Positions 25,665 to 34,733 of a stretch of DNA of 64,000 nt are shown in pieces. The position numbers and the translations under genes were made by a program. The notes beneath the pieces were generated by a model, which saw only the letters and a list, made by a program, of their open reading frames with translations, did not search any database and had not been told where the DNA came from. Numbering within the stretch: position 1 is the stretch's first letter; every line of letters starts with the position of its first letter. Source of the stretch: Planctomycetota bacterium (lineage in GTDB: Bacteria; Planctomycetota; UBA1135; UBA2386); assembly GCA_014192625.1 (NCBI GenBank), contig BJHM01000008.1, positions 1-64,000 on the forward strand. Reading direction: 5' to 3'.

Positions 25665-27332
25665 TCAGAAGAACTCGTTCAGGAAATCTTTGAAGAAGGC
25701 GCGCATCGCCAGCGATTCCTTGGTCTCCGGTTCCTCGCTAGCGAGATGGCGCTTAAGCAGCATTGCGTCTTCGATCGTGATCGACTTATTTAGCATCGAC
25801 TGCAGAGCCTGAACGCGCATTTGTGCCGGCTCCTTTGGGTCGAACAAAATCTTCCGCAACAAGGCAACAATCGGCGCCTTTGTGGCCGGATCGATGCGGT
25901 CTGCAGCGATGTTTGACAAAGCATCGAGGTAGCGCGCGCGGCGAACGTAGTCGGCGGGATCAAGCTGATCAAAAAACGACAGCAATTCCGCCTCACTGCC
26001 GCGCAGATTGGGTAGCAGGATCGGAATGTAGCTCAAGGTGGTCTCGCCGCGCGTGTCGATGCTCCGAGCCTTTCCTTTGAATAGTGCCAGCAGGACGGCA
26101 GGCGCTGCTTTCGAACCACACAGCGCCAAGGCGCGCAAGAACTCGCGGCCTTCACCAGGGGAGCTCTTCGCAAAACGATCGGCGAAAACTGCCACCCCGC
26201 GATCGTCACCACTGGCGACCAGCAGATTTAGTTCCAACTCCAAGCGCGTGCCTGTAACAACCGCGACATCCTCGAGCAGCGCGGTCACCGCATCGCCGCG
26301 ACCTCGCCGCGTGAGCTCGTGCAGCGCGATGCACTTGATGTCTACCATCTCTTCAGGGCGCGACAGGACTTCGTAAACCGACTCAACGTCCTTGCCATCG
26401 TAAACGCGCAGTAGGTTTGCGACCCCGAGCCTCACTTCGGGGCGCGGGCTCATCGACAGAGCCAGCACCTGTTCACGCAATGCCAAAAGGTCGCCGCGCA
26501 CCAATTGTTTTAGTGCCCGCACTACTACTACGTGATTCTCCTCACGAAGTGCCGTTTGCAACCAAAGCGTCCCAGCCGGATCACCGGCTGCATGCAGCAC
26601 ACCAGCGATGATCGCTTTGAAGTCGCCAATCGCTTCGGGCCACAGCCGGGCAAGAATCATCGCCGCTTCTTTTGGCGGTAGTTCCGTAACCTGCTCAAGC
26701 ACCTGATCACGAATCGGCGCAGGTGTCTCTTGGACCATCAGCTTTTGAAAGTATCCCACGCACTCGCTGCCGAGCCGAATCCGCGCTGCGCGCAGCCAGC
26801 CGTTGCGAGCACGCCCGTCCATTTGAAAGAAGAACGAAAACGCCCATCGAATGGTCGCCGTATTGCCTGCAGTTGCGAGCGCCGCAAATGCCATCTGCCG
26901 CACCGGCGCCGACTCGTGTCCGAGAGCGCGCCGAATCGCGTCGTCGAACTCTGGGCGTCCCATCTTGCTCATCGCATCGAGGATGTTGCGCACTAGGTCC
27001 GAGAGCGCCGGCTGACCAAATGCGCGATCCATGGCCCTGACCAAGGGATCGATCACCTCATCAGGCGCACGCCAGAAAAACTCAGTGGCAAACTGCCAGA
27101 CCTCGCGCCGCGAGTTCCCTTGGAGATTGCCAACAATTCGCTCCAAAGCTTGGCGTCGTGATCGATCGTAAGTTGTCGAAAGTGAAAGCTGCGGGAACTC
27201 CAAGGCGACCGGATAGTCGGAATGCCAATCCGCAAACCCGTAGCGGTTGTCCATCGGAGTCTGGGCAACGCCACCCTCGCACTGGACCAAAAAGACGAAC
27301 ACCACTACCAAAGCTCGAACGTTCACTGCCAT
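25665..27332 (-). CDS. Secreted HEAT-repeat protein
   Basis: A 555-residue exported protein with a signal peptide (about residues 1-23, ending GGVAQ). From about residue 60 to the end it is built of HEAT-type helix pairs (PVRQMAFAALATAGN, VRALKQLVRGDLLALREQ, VRLGVANLLRVYDG). It has no collagen-like linker and no HGGQYRGPG motif, so it is not a close paralogue of the pair at 10.7-15.2 kb. Function is unknown; a periplasmic scaffold is likely. Its promoter region includes a 19-bp tandem duplication. It is convergent with the preceding membrane-protein gene, 13 bases apart. Confidence 0.75.
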   Translation of the reverse strand: MAVNVRALVVVFVFLVQCEGGVAQTPMDNRYGFADWHSDYPVALEFPQLSLSTTYDRSRRQALERIVGNLQGNSRREVWQFATEFFWRAPDEVIDPLVRAMDRAFGQPALSDLVRNILDAMSKMGRPEFDDAIRRALGHESAPVRQMAFAALATAGNTATIRWAFSFFFQMDGRARNGWLRAARIRLGSECVGYFQKLMVQETPAPIRDQVLEQVTELPPKEAAMILARLWPEAIGDFKAIIAGVLHAAGDPAGTLWLQTALREENHVVVVRALKQLVRGDLLALREQVLALSMSPRPEVRLGVANLLRVYDGKDVESVYEVLSRPEEMVDIKCIALHELTRRGRGDAVTALLEDVAVVTGTRLELELNLLVASGDDRGVAVFADRFAKSSPGEGREFLRALALCGSKAAPAVLLALFKGKARSIDTRGETTLSYIPILLPNLRGSEAELLSFFDQLDPADYVRRARYLDALSNIAADRIDPATKAPIVALLRKILFDPKEPAQMRVQALQSMLNKSITIEDAMLLKRHLASEEPETKESLAMRAFFKDFLNEFF

Positions 27333-27436
27333 ATCTTAATGAGTTTCGTAGCAAAGGCTGCATCGGCTATTGCCTCGAGCCAGCCTGTAGCAATCTCCAT
27401 CAGTAGCTTCACAGGGGTAACTTGCACTCCGAAAAG

Positions 27437-27474
27437 AAGGTTTTCCTGGTTCGCAAAGGTTTTCCTGGTTCGCA
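27437..27474. repeat. 19-bp tandem duplication upstream of HEAT gene
   Basis: The sequence aaggttttcctggttcgca occurs twice head to tail with no mismatch (27437-27455 and 27456-27474), followed by the first two bases of a third copy. It lies about 105 bases upstream of the HEAT gene start at 27332 and 78 bases after the TolC stop. Confidence 0.85.
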
Positions 27475-27551
27475 AGTGCGGCTCGCCCGATTGGCTTTGC
27501 AACGCGGCACAGCCCACAACTTCGGCAGTTGCACGGCGCGAAAAGCGAGCG

Positions 27552-29108
27552 TCAGTTCTGCGGTGCGTGCAACAGGCCTTGCGCATGCAAGAGCCGGCTC
27601 TCGGCAATGCGGTAGTCCAATTGGTTGCGCAGGTGACGACTGCGAGCAGTTCGCAGATCCTGATTGCGCCGCTGAACTTCAAATGCGGTAGAAGAACCAA
27701 CGCGCAGTTTCACCTGCTCCGTCTCCAGGTTTGACTCTGCGAGCCGGACGGAGACATCACTTGCAAGGATGCTCTGCGCATAGCTCGTCAGATTGCGAAC
27801 GGCGGCGCGCACTTGCTTCGTCACGCTCATGATCTCGGCATACAAAAGACGCTGGCGACGCTCGACCTCGATGAGGGATCGCTGCTGACGGGAACGCGCC
27901 GCCTGATTGCCAACTGGGATCGAAAACTGCAGCCGCAGGCCCCAGTCGGGATACTGCTGATCCACAGAATCGGAGAACGCATCGGAAAATTGATCGCGAA
28001 CACCATCGGCGGAGTACGAGCTCACAAGGTCAAATTGCGGCAAAGTGTCGCGTTCCGCCTTCAACTGCAGCAACTCAGCCTCTGCCACACTGCAGCGCAA
28101 CGCAGCGATATCGGGACGGTTATCCATGGCCTTCTCCACTAAGGGCACATAGGCAATTGGCTCGCTCAGCGGCGCAACCTCAATGGGTTCCGTTGGCCGC
28201 AGATTCCAGGTCCACAGGCCACCGCGTTGATCGTCAAACAACAGGCGGCGAAGGTTGTCCTCGCTGCGTCGGATTTCGTTCTCGGCAGCGATGCGCTCCT
28301 CTTCGCGGCGCGCCACTTCAGCTTCGTCGGCAATGCGGTCGCGTGGCGCAAGTTCACGGACGCGAATGCGCTCCACGGTGATTCGCAATTGCTCTTTGGC
28401 AACGACCAGCGCTTCACTCACCACGCGATAGTTTTCGCGTGCGTAAACCAGGTCCCAGTAGGCCTCGACGATGAGCAGCAAGGTGTCCTGCACCGACTGA
28501 GCAAAATTTTGCTCGCTTCGGCGCAAGTCATATTTTGCCGTGTTGATATCAGCGAGGTTGTAGTCACTCCAAGCCCCGCGCAATAAAGGCTGCATGTAGC
28601 TCACGCTCCATTCCGCCGTGTGTTGCTGATCGGGAAACGCATTGCTCGAGCTCTCCGTCGTGAAACGCGCGGGTCGAAACGCCAAGTCAAACATGCCACC
28701 GGTGGTGACGCGCTGCCGCCAGCCCAGCGCCGCATCCGCTGCGGAGCGCTGCAAACTCGGTTGAAAAGTGTTGCGCTGCGGCGACTCAGTTACCCCATAG
28801 CCTAGGTTGCCGTAGAACTCAGAGTTGAATGCGGCCTCGGCATATACGAGGTCCATCTGAGCCTGTTGCGGCAGCAACTCCGCAGCGCGCAATTCAAGGT
28901 TGTTGGCACGGCCTAAACGCAACGCGTCATTCAGGGTCAGCAACCGAATCGGAGTTCCGAGCTGATCCGCTTCTTGATCGACCGGCAGCACAACTTGCAC
29001 TTCTGGTGGAGGCGTTTGCGGAGTTGGCACCTGCGCCACTGCGTTGACAAGGAAGCCAGCTACTGGCGAGCACCAAGAACCAAGCAGACAGAGAGTAGGT
29101 CGCAGCAC
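27552..29108 (-). CDS. TolC-family outer membrane efflux protein
   Basis: A protein of about 518 residues. The signal peptide is followed by TLNDALRLGRANNLELRAAELL, the first TolC helix, and later QPLLRGAWSDYNLADINTAKYDL and QFSIPVGNQAARSRQQRS, both typical outer-membrane-factor segments that form a trimeric channel. TolC proteins pair with inner-membrane pumps, but no adaptor or pump gene is nearby. The start is uncertain: a GTG at 29108 gives a clean signal peptide, while a GTG at 29222 would overlap the upstream gene and add 38 atypical residues. It follows the sigma/anti-sigma pair in the same direction. Confidence 0.85.
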   Translation of the reverse strand: MLRPTLCLLGSWCSPVAGFLVNAVAQVPTPQTPPPEVQVVLPVDQEADQLGTPIRLLTLNDALRLGRANNLELRAAELLPQQAQMDLVYAEAAFNSEFYGNLGYGVTESPQRNTFQPSLQRSAADAALGWRQRVTTGGMFDLAFRPARFTTESSSNAFPDQQHTAEWSVSYMQPLLRGAWSDYNLADINTAKYDLRRSEQNFAQSVQDTLLLIVEAYWDLVYARENYRVVSEALVVAKEQLRITVERIRVRELAPRDRIADEAEVARREEERIAAENEIRRSEDNLRRLLFDDQRGGLWTWNLRPTEPIEVAPLSEPIAYVPLVEKAMDNRPDIAALRCSVAEAELLQLKAERDTLPQFDLVSSYSADGVRDQFSDAFSDSVDQQYPDWGLRLQFSIPVGNQAARSRQQRSLIEVERRQRLLYAEIMSVTKQVRAAVRNLTSYAQSILASDVSVRLAESNLETEQVKLRVGSSTAFEVQRRNQDLRTARSRHLRNQLDYRIAESRLLHAQGLLHAPQN

Positions 29109-29187
29109 GGTATTGTTTTTTAGTACCCGAACCCAGCCGCACAGCCTAACGAAAATCCGGTTGTCGCAGATGCTTTGGGCAGACCGC

Positions 29188-30651
29188 TCAGAAGCCTGGT
29201 CGCCGCGACGAAACACTTTCACGATTCAAATAGCCCGCGGCCATGGCCAAGCAAAGCGCCGCCCGATCGAAGATCTGTACTGGGGTCGGCAAAGTATCAA
29301 TCCGCGCAGCAACTAACCGGAACTCGGCATAGCCCAAACTGCTCGGCTGCAAACTCACCTTCAATTGCTGCAAGGTCACTAGGCTTGGGGAAAAGTTAGG
29401 CCCAAAAAACGCAGCGAGCCGAGCCGCCACTTCCCGCAGATCATTTGCCAACATCACGTCGCCAAATCCGTAGACCATTGCGGCGAGCAATTCCGCCGAG
29501 TCGCCTTGCTGAACGCGACAATACTGCAGATGCGCCGCCAATAAAAAGCGCATCAAAACGCATGCCTCGCCATCAACGCCAAACTCCGGCAGGATGCTGA
29601 GCACCCGACCTGCCTCACCAATCTGCGCCACGGGAACGGCTGGCGAGATCAAGATCGGTAGCCGCCGCGCCCAGACATCCCCGTCAAAAGTGAGAAACTC
29701 GCGCAGCAATCGTTCGCCGTGTTGCTGAACTAAATCCTGATGTCTACCTAGCACCACGGCACCGTCCGCAAGGGCCGACAACGCAATCGCAAGCTCTCCC
29801 GCCCGACAAAAAGGCACCGCTGCGGCAATGCGATCAAGGGCAACCGGCAGCTGTTCTGGCACGGCATTCAGGTTGCCGCCAGCAATGACTGCACGCACAG
29901 CAATTGCGACCACCGGCAATGGGAGCGAAAGCGGCTCACGCAAATCATCGGCTATCCCCAAAATCAGTTGCTGAATGCGATCATCAATCGCGACCGCATT
30001 GCGGCTAGCTAGCGACGACCGACGCAGTTCGACAGCTACTCGCGCTAGATAGCCTTCCCGCTGTTTTTCGACTGCGGCACTCGCTTGCGACCAGAAGACG
30101 CGCCGATTTTCTGCACCTAGATGATCGAAGCGCTGCACCGCCGCCGCCAACTGCGGAGAGCCTAGCCGTTCGGCTGCGGCGCGCAGATCAGGCAGGGCCG
30201 CCGCGCTGTAGAACTTGGCCAGCGCGGACGGTGGCAGCCATTCGATCACCGGCGGATTGCCTGCAACCGGTTGCTCATTGGCCTTCGCCGAATCGTTGAT
30301 CCGCAGAGTCGCTTGCACGGCAAGTGCAACCACGAGCACCGCGGCCACAGCAACTAACTGGCTGAGCCGCTGCCAAACGGGGCGCTGCTGCCGCATGGAT
30401 CTACAACGCAGATTTGCCCGCAGCACTAGGCGGCACATTTGCTGCGCGTATTCCTTACTCGGCGAGATTCGCACGCTGCGGAATGACTCCACTACTTGCC
30501 GCGTCTCGGCAAACTCGATTGCGGCGAGCGGATCCCTGGCCACGAGCGCACGCAGCTGCGCAAGCTCTAGGTCCGTCCCCTGACTGAGCAAAAGGTCAAT
30601 CCATGCGACTGGCAGCAAGTCTGAACGCTGCTTGTCGTGGTCCATATTCAT
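29188..30651 (-). CDS. Anti-sigma-factor-like membrane protein
   Basis: A 487-residue protein with a cytoplasmic N-terminal domain of about 95 residues, one transmembrane helix (about 97-115) and a large helical, Ala/Leu-rich extracytoplasmic part. Its start overlaps the ECF sigma gene stop (ATGA), the usual arrangement of an anti-sigma factor with its sigma factor. The N-terminal domain lacks the zinc-binding HxxxCxxC of ZAS anti-sigma factors, so assignment rests on context and topology. The extracytoplasmic part is unusually long and could sense an envelope signal. Confidence 0.65.
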   Translation of the reverse strand: MNMDHDKQRSDLLPVAWIDLLLSQGTDLELAQLRALVARDPLAAIEFAETRQVVESFRSVRISPSKEYAQQMCRLVLRANLRCRSMRQQRPVWQRLSQLVAVAAVLVVALAVQATLRINDSAKANEQPVAGNPPVIEWLPPSALAKFYSAAALPDLRAAAERLGSPQLAAAVQRFDHLGAENRRVFWSQASAAVEKQREGYLARVAVELRRSSLASRNAVAIDDRIQQLILGIADDLREPLSLPLPVVAIAVRAVIAGGNLNAVPEQLPVALDRIAAAVPFCRAGELAIALSALADGAVVLGRHQDLVQQHGERLLREFLTFDGDVWARRLPILISPAVPVAQIGEAGRVLSILPEFGVDGEACVLMRFLLAAHLQYCRVQQGDSAELLAAMVYGFGDVMLANDLREVAARLAAFFGPNFSPSLVTLQQLKVSLQPSSLGYAEFRLVAARIDTLPTPVQIFDRAALCLAMAAGYLNRESVSSRRPGF

Positions 30652-31286
30652 CGGCCTTGCGCCCCGCGATCCGGCCGGTGATTTTCGTCAGCACGCCGCG
30701 CATCAGTTTCCGCGTCGTCGGTGGCGAGCAGTTTCTTCAACGCCAAAATCGTGTTGTGCATGCGCGACTTCACCGTGCCGACGGGGATGCCGAGCAAATC
30801 ACTAATTTCCTGGTAAGGCCGCTCCTGATACACCGCCAACTCAAACACGATGCGGTGTGGTTCTGTCAGCGACTCAAGTGCCCGCCTCAACCTCGCACGG
30901 TCCTCATGCATCGCGGCCACGTCCACTGGTCCGGGTTCTGATCCGCTCACATCAATCGGCTCAAAGAACACCTGATCCAGCGAAAACATGCGGCGCTGCG
31001 GCCGCTGCGCACGGTAATGATCAATCCAGAGGTTGGTGGCCACGCGATAGACAAAAGTCGCAAGCCGCCCCTCTGGCTGATAACGCCGGCTGCCCTGCAT
31101 CAGCTTAAGAAAGAGGTCCTGCGTCAAGTCCTCGGCGCGAGCGCGATCCCAACACAGTCGGTAGAAAAACTGCAGTAGCCGATCCTTGAACTGATCCACT
31201 AAATTGCGGAATGCCGTGGGATCGCCGTCCCGGTATCGGGCTAGGTAGTCCACGCCATCGTCCGCATTTGGTGGCTGTTGTTTCAC
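30648..31286 (-). CDS. ECF sigma-70 family RNA polymerase sigma factor
   Basis: A 212-residue sigma factor. Region 2 covers about residues 18-95 (AFRNLVDQFKDRLLQFFYRL, RAEDLTQDLFLKLM, FVYRVATNLWIDHYRAQ), and region 4 about residues 133-188, with a helix-turn-helix in YQEISDLLGIPVGTVKSRMHN. It directs RNA polymerase to a specific regulon and is probably held by the membrane protein encoded next to it. The start codon is GTG at 31286. The C-terminal extension past region 4 is short and charged. Autoregulation is common for this class, but no promoter was assigned. Confidence 0.92.
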   Translation of the reverse strand: MKQQPPNADDGVDYLARYRDGDPTAFRNLVDQFKDRLLQFFYRLCWDRARAEDLTQDLFLKLMQGSRRYQPEGRLATFVYRVATNLWIDHYRAQRPQRRMFSLDQVFFEPIDVSGSEPGPVDVAAMHEDRARLRRALESLTEPHRIVFELAVYQERPYQEISDLLGIPVGTVKSRMHNTILALKKLLATDDAETDARRADENHRPDRGAQGR

Positions 31287-31450
31287 GAGTCAGGTTCCGA
31301 ATCGCACTTAAAAACGGCGGCGAGCAGCGGTGGTTCACCGCAAAGTCGGATTCATGCTGGGCAAACTAAGTGGCCTGAGTTTTACCAGCAAAACGAAGCC
31401 GGTGGCGCGCAACGAACAGCCGGTCCGAACAACGCCCCTAAGATTGGGCT

Positions 31451-31942
31451 TCAACCGGCAGACAGACCGGCTGCCCAAGGGAATGCGACTGGCTCACAAC
31501 AGGACATCACAACTGCTCTCCCGCCTGCGGTCGTAGTTGTCATGTGCAGCCACAAAGTCCGACTGGGCAATTCCTCGGCGATGCGGTCAGCCCATTCGAC
31601 CACCGCGATCACATCTTCGCTGCACAGGTATTCCATGCCGCCGTCGCGCAAAAAGCTGTGCAGTTTCGTCGGCAGATATGCGTCCGCATGCAACAAGCGA
31701 ATCGGCCCTGGATGCTCCACCACCAGCAGGTATGTGGGGCTCGCCACAGCGCCTGGTAAAAACACCTTCATGCCGCGTGCCACACCGCGCGTCAGCGTCG
31801 TCTTGCCCGCACCGACCTCGCCCACCAACGCAAGCACATCGCCGGGTCGCAAGTTTTGCCCCAGCTGCTCGCCGAGCAATTCCGTTGCCAGCGCATCAGG
31901 GGGTAGGACGCACCGAAAAAGCTCAGTCGGATGCAATGCCAT
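31451..31942 (-). CDS. tsaE: tRNA threonylcarbamoyladenosine biosynthesis ATPase TsaE
   Basis: A 163-residue P-loop ATPase. The Walker A motif is GEVGAGKTTL, followed by VASPTYLLVVEHPG, LLHADAYL and VVEWADRI, all family signatures. TsaE works with TsaB and TsaD to make the t6A37 modification on tRNAs reading ANN codons. The start MALHPTELF overlaps the 3' end of thiL by 20 bases. It ends the long minus-strand block that begins with uvrA. Confidence 0.9.
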   Translation of the reverse strand: MALHPTELFRCVLPPDALATELLGEQLGQNLRPGDVLALVGEVGAGKTTLTRGVARGMKVFLPGAVASPTYLLVVEHPGPIRLLHADAYLPTKLHSFLRDGGMEYLCSEDVIAVVEWADRIAEELPSRTLWLHMTTTTAGGRAVVMSCCEPVAFPWAAGLSAG

Positions 31943-32855
31943 GCTCCCATCCTTGTGCAGCAACCCGTTCGCGACCACCATCGGGATGGACCAGCCACAG
32001 TCCCTTCGTTGCAAGGATGCGGCCGATCGGACGACGCGCCGCTTTGGTAAGTGGTCCACCGGCTGGCAACCGCCGGCCTTTTTCAACCGTGAACAGCAGC
32101 GCGTGATCCTCACCGTCCTGCAACGCGTGCTGCACGGCGCGCGCAGGTTCGCCGCATGACAACTGCTTTGCCGCACGACTCACCGGCAATGCTGCGACAA
32201 CTAGTTCTGCACCATGCAGCCCCGAGGCGGTGAGCATTGTCTGCAGATCGAGCAAAAGTCCGTCACTGATGTCCATCGCCGCACGCACCGGCACCTTTGC
32301 GCGCGCGAGCCACTGACCTTCCGCAAGCGGCGGAATAAAGCGCAAGTGATGCAAAAGCCGGCTGCCGCCAAGTGGTGCGGTCACATGAATCGCGTCCCCT
32401 TCCCGCGCAGCATTGCGTTGCAACACGCGACCGCGGCAATGCCCAACGGCAGTGACGGTGACAACGAGCGGGCCGTTGGAGCTTGCGATATCGCCGCCAA
32501 CCACAGAACACCCGGCCGCGCGCGCCGCCGCTCGGATGCCTCGCATGAGCCGCATCAAGTCGGCCATCGGGAAGCCGTGCGGCAACACCAATGAAACCAG
32601 CAGCCAATCCGCAACTGCGCCCATCGCCGCAAGGTCTGCAAGGTTTCGGTTGACAACTTTGCGGCCAACCAGCGCGCGATCCGTATCGGCATCGAAGTGC
32701 ACGCCTTCGATCACTGGATCACAACACAGCACACTCTCGCGCGCCGGATTGCGAACCACCGCGGCGTCGTCGCCGATCGGCACGCGAACGGTGCTCGGCG
32801 CCGCAAAAAAACGGGCGAGCATCCGGGTGAACGCGCGTTCGCCGATGGCAGGCAT
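31923..32855 (-). CDS. thiL: Thiamine-monophosphate kinase
   Basis: A 310-residue kinase making thiamine diphosphate from thiamine monophosphate. Motifs seen are the N-terminal IGERAFTRML, IGDDAAVV (metal/ATP), VEGVHF-like IEGVHFDAD, NLADLAAMGA, VVGGDIASS and MDISDGLLLDLQ. The ATG at 32855 fits the family start; a TTG at 32945 or an ATG at 32894 would add a non-homologous N-terminus. It follows thiE in the same direction and overlaps tsaE, so thiamine synthesis and tRNA modification are cotranscribed here. Confidence 0.9.
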   Translation of the reverse strand: MPAIGERAFTRMLARFFAAPSTVRVPIGDDAAVVRNPARESVLCCDPVIEGVHFDADTDRALVGRKVVNRNLADLAAMGAVADWLLVSLVLPHGFPMADLMRLMRGIRAAARAAGCSVVGGDIASSNGPLVVTVTAVGHCRGRVLQRNAAREGDAIHVTAPLGGSRLLHHLRFIPPLAEGQWLARAKVPVRAAMDISDGLLLDLQTMLTASGLHGAELVVAALPVSRAAKQLSCGEPARAVQHALQDGEDHALLFTVEKGRRLPAGGPLTKAARRPIGRILATKGLWLVHPDGGRERVAAQGWEHGIASD

Positions 32856-32982
32856 GCGTACAGGATCGCATGTCTGCGAACCACACTCAACCATCTGCTC
32901 AGCTAGTCTCGCAGCAAAGTCCGATACCAATCGCGGTGCCCGCAAAAGACCACGCTTTAGTGCTCAAAACGGAAAAGCGATC

Positions 32983-33642
32983 TCAACTCTGCTGACAAAA
33001 CACCAAGGCAGCGGCACTGACATAGGAAAGGGCTGCCTTGTGCGGATCTGTCGCCTCGCAAATGCCGCCGCGAACCGCCACGCCGATGGGGCGATGTTTA
33101 GTCGGCAAGAGCGCTAACTGTGCCACCCGTTCCACCGAAACGCCGCCTAGCCATAGCAGTGGCAGCGTCGCTGCTCTGGTTAGTAAGACGGCGCGCTCAA
33201 CTCCCAACGGCTTTGCGCCGGGCTTGCTGCTGCTTGGCCAAACCGGTGACAGCAGCGCAAAGTCGCAACCAGCCGCCGCCGCTTCAGCTATCTGCGCGCC
33301 ATCGTGCGCCGAGTAACCAACCAAGCGGTCTTTGCCAACCACCTTTCGCGCTGCCGCAGGCGACAAGGAACGAAACCCACACTGCACCCCGTCGGCATGT
33401 CCCGCCGCAACAACGTCGCAGCGATCATTGACCAATAGTATGCCGCGCACTGCTGCCACCTCCGGCCGCAAGCAATCAGCGAATGCGATCAACTCGCGCG
33501 CAGACCAAAGCGGTTCGCGGACCTGCACCGCCCGCACGCCAGCCTGCAAGCCCGCGCGGACAATCCGCAACAACCGTGGCGCGTCGCCGAGCCCGTCGGT
33601 GATCAAGAGCACCCGCAAGACAGATGCTGGCAATGTGATCAC
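32983..33642 (-). CDS. thiE: Thiamine-phosphate synthase (ThiE family)
   Basis: A 219-residue TIM-barrel enzyme that joins the pyrimidine (HMP-PP) and thiazole (HET-P) halves of thiamine. Family segments are AGVRAVQVREP, LLVNDRCDVVAAGHADGVQ, VGYSAHD, DFALLSPVWPSSSKPG and PLLWLGGVS. The ending GVAVRGGICEA is typical, although the usual AVVSAI is altered to IGVAVRGG. A shorter TenI-type role (no synthase activity) cannot be excluded. The GTG start lies 4 bases after the corA stop. Confidence 0.85.
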   Translation of the reverse strand: MITLPASVLRVLLITDGLGDAPRLLRIVRAGLQAGVRAVQVREPLWSARELIAFADCLRPEVAAVRGILLVNDRCDVVAAGHADGVQCGFRSLSPAAARKVVGKDRLVGYSAHDGAQIAEAAAAGCDFALLSPVWPSSSKPGAKPLGVERAVLLTRAATLPLLWLGGVSVERVAQLALLPTKHRPIGVAVRGGICEATDPHKAALSYVSAAALVFCQQS

Positions 33643-33646
33643 GTGC

Positions 33647-34723
33647 CTAGAGCCAGCCGCGGCGACGGAACCAAATCAGCATGCAGAGCGCGACCCCTAC
33701 GATCACTCCCCAGCACAAAGGATAGCCATAGGCCCATTCCAGTTCGGGCATCCCTTTGAAGTTCATGCCATAGACACCAACCAAGAACGTCAATGGGATG
33801 AAGATCGTGGCGATGATCGTCAACACCTTCATCACTTCATTGATCCGGTAACTCACCAAGGCAAGGTGAACGTCCATCAGGCTGGCACCCAGTTCACGAT
33901 AGTTCTCCAGCAAGTCGATCAACTGCACTACGTGATCCTGAACGTCGCGCAGGTAAACCCTAGTCTCCGGTTGAAATCGCGGCAGATCACCGCGCGTCAA
34001 CTGCTGAGTCACTTCTCGCAGCGGCCACATTGCGCGGCGAAGCACGAGCAAGTCGCGCCGCACTTCGTGCAGCTGGCCAATGACCTCAACATTCTTCTGG
34101 GAGGCGAGCACCGAGTCTTCAGCAACATTCAGATGTTCTCCCATTTGCTCCAGCACCGGAAAATACGCATCGACAATCGCGTCTAGCAGCGCATAGGCAA
34201 GGTAGTCCGGCCCCGAGGTGCGCAGTTTTCCCTTCGCATCCGCCAGCCGCTGACGAACGAAGCTGAAACAATCGCCAGACCGTTCCTGAAACGTGATCAA
34301 AAAATCATTGCCAAGACAGAAACTCAACTGCTCCGTATCCAGTTGATCGCCGGGATTGGCCATCCGCAGCACAACGAACGCGCAGCTCGAAAAATCTTCT
34401 GCCTTGGCACGCTGCTGCGAGTTCGTGATGTCTTCGAGCACCAGCCGATGCAGGCCAAATCGCTCGCCGATCTCGCGCAACAGAGTTAGATCCGCGAGGC
34501 CCGCGATATCGAGCCACAGCGTTTGCCCCTTCGCGCGCAGTGCAACCGCCTCGGCGGCGGTCTTTGGCGCATGCTCCTGAAGCACCGAGTCGCTGTAGAC
34601 CACGGCCTTCATCACCGGCTGTTGCGCGTTTGGATTCGAGCACAGTGTACCAGGCGAAGCACCTGCCGGCAGCCGATGCGATAACCGGCTGCGAACCCCG
34701 CCCCGCATCACGGACTTGCTCAT
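33647..34723 (-). CDS. corA: CorA-type magnesium/divalent cation channel
   Basis: A 358-residue protein with the two-helix C-terminal membrane domain and the YGMNF signature that forms the pore selectivity filter. The cytoplasmic part contains FGLHRLVLEDITNSQQRAK, matching the Thermotoga-type CorA subfamily, and a long helix leading to the pore (YRINEVMKVLTIIATIFIP). The ATG at 34723 was chosen so that the conserved PGTL segment is included; ATG 34612 would remove it. The gene sits 10 bases after the helicase-associated gene and 4 bases before thiE. Confidence 0.92.
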   Translation of the reverse strand: MSKSVMRGGVRSRLSHRLPAGASPGTLCSNPNAQQPVMKAVVYSDSVLQEHAPKTAAEAVALRAKGQTLWLDIAGLADLTLLREIGERFGLHRLVLEDITNSQQRAKAEDFSSCAFVVLRMANPGDQLDTEQLSFCLGNDFLITFQERSGDCFSFVRQRLADAKGKLRTSGPDYLAYALLDAIVDAYFPVLEQMGEHLNVAEDSVLASQKNVEVIGQLHEVRRDLLVLRRAMWPLREVTQQLTRGDLPRFQPETRVYLRDVQDHVVQLIDLLENYRELGASLMDVHLALVSYRINEVMKVLTIIATIFIPLTFLVGVYGMNFKGMPELEWAYGYPLCWGVIVGVALCMLIWFRRRGWL

Positions 34724-34733
34724 GCGTGCGAAG

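Noticed and set aside
31287-31450. ECF-type promoter for the sigma factor gene
   Set aside because: A GGAAC string lies just upstream of the start codon, but no -10 partner fits at the right spacing before the gene.
32856-33660. TPP riboswitch or magnesium-responsive leader near thiE, thiL and corA
   Set aside because: Gaps between corA and thiE are only a few bases, and the gap before thiL contains no TPP-box-like sequences.
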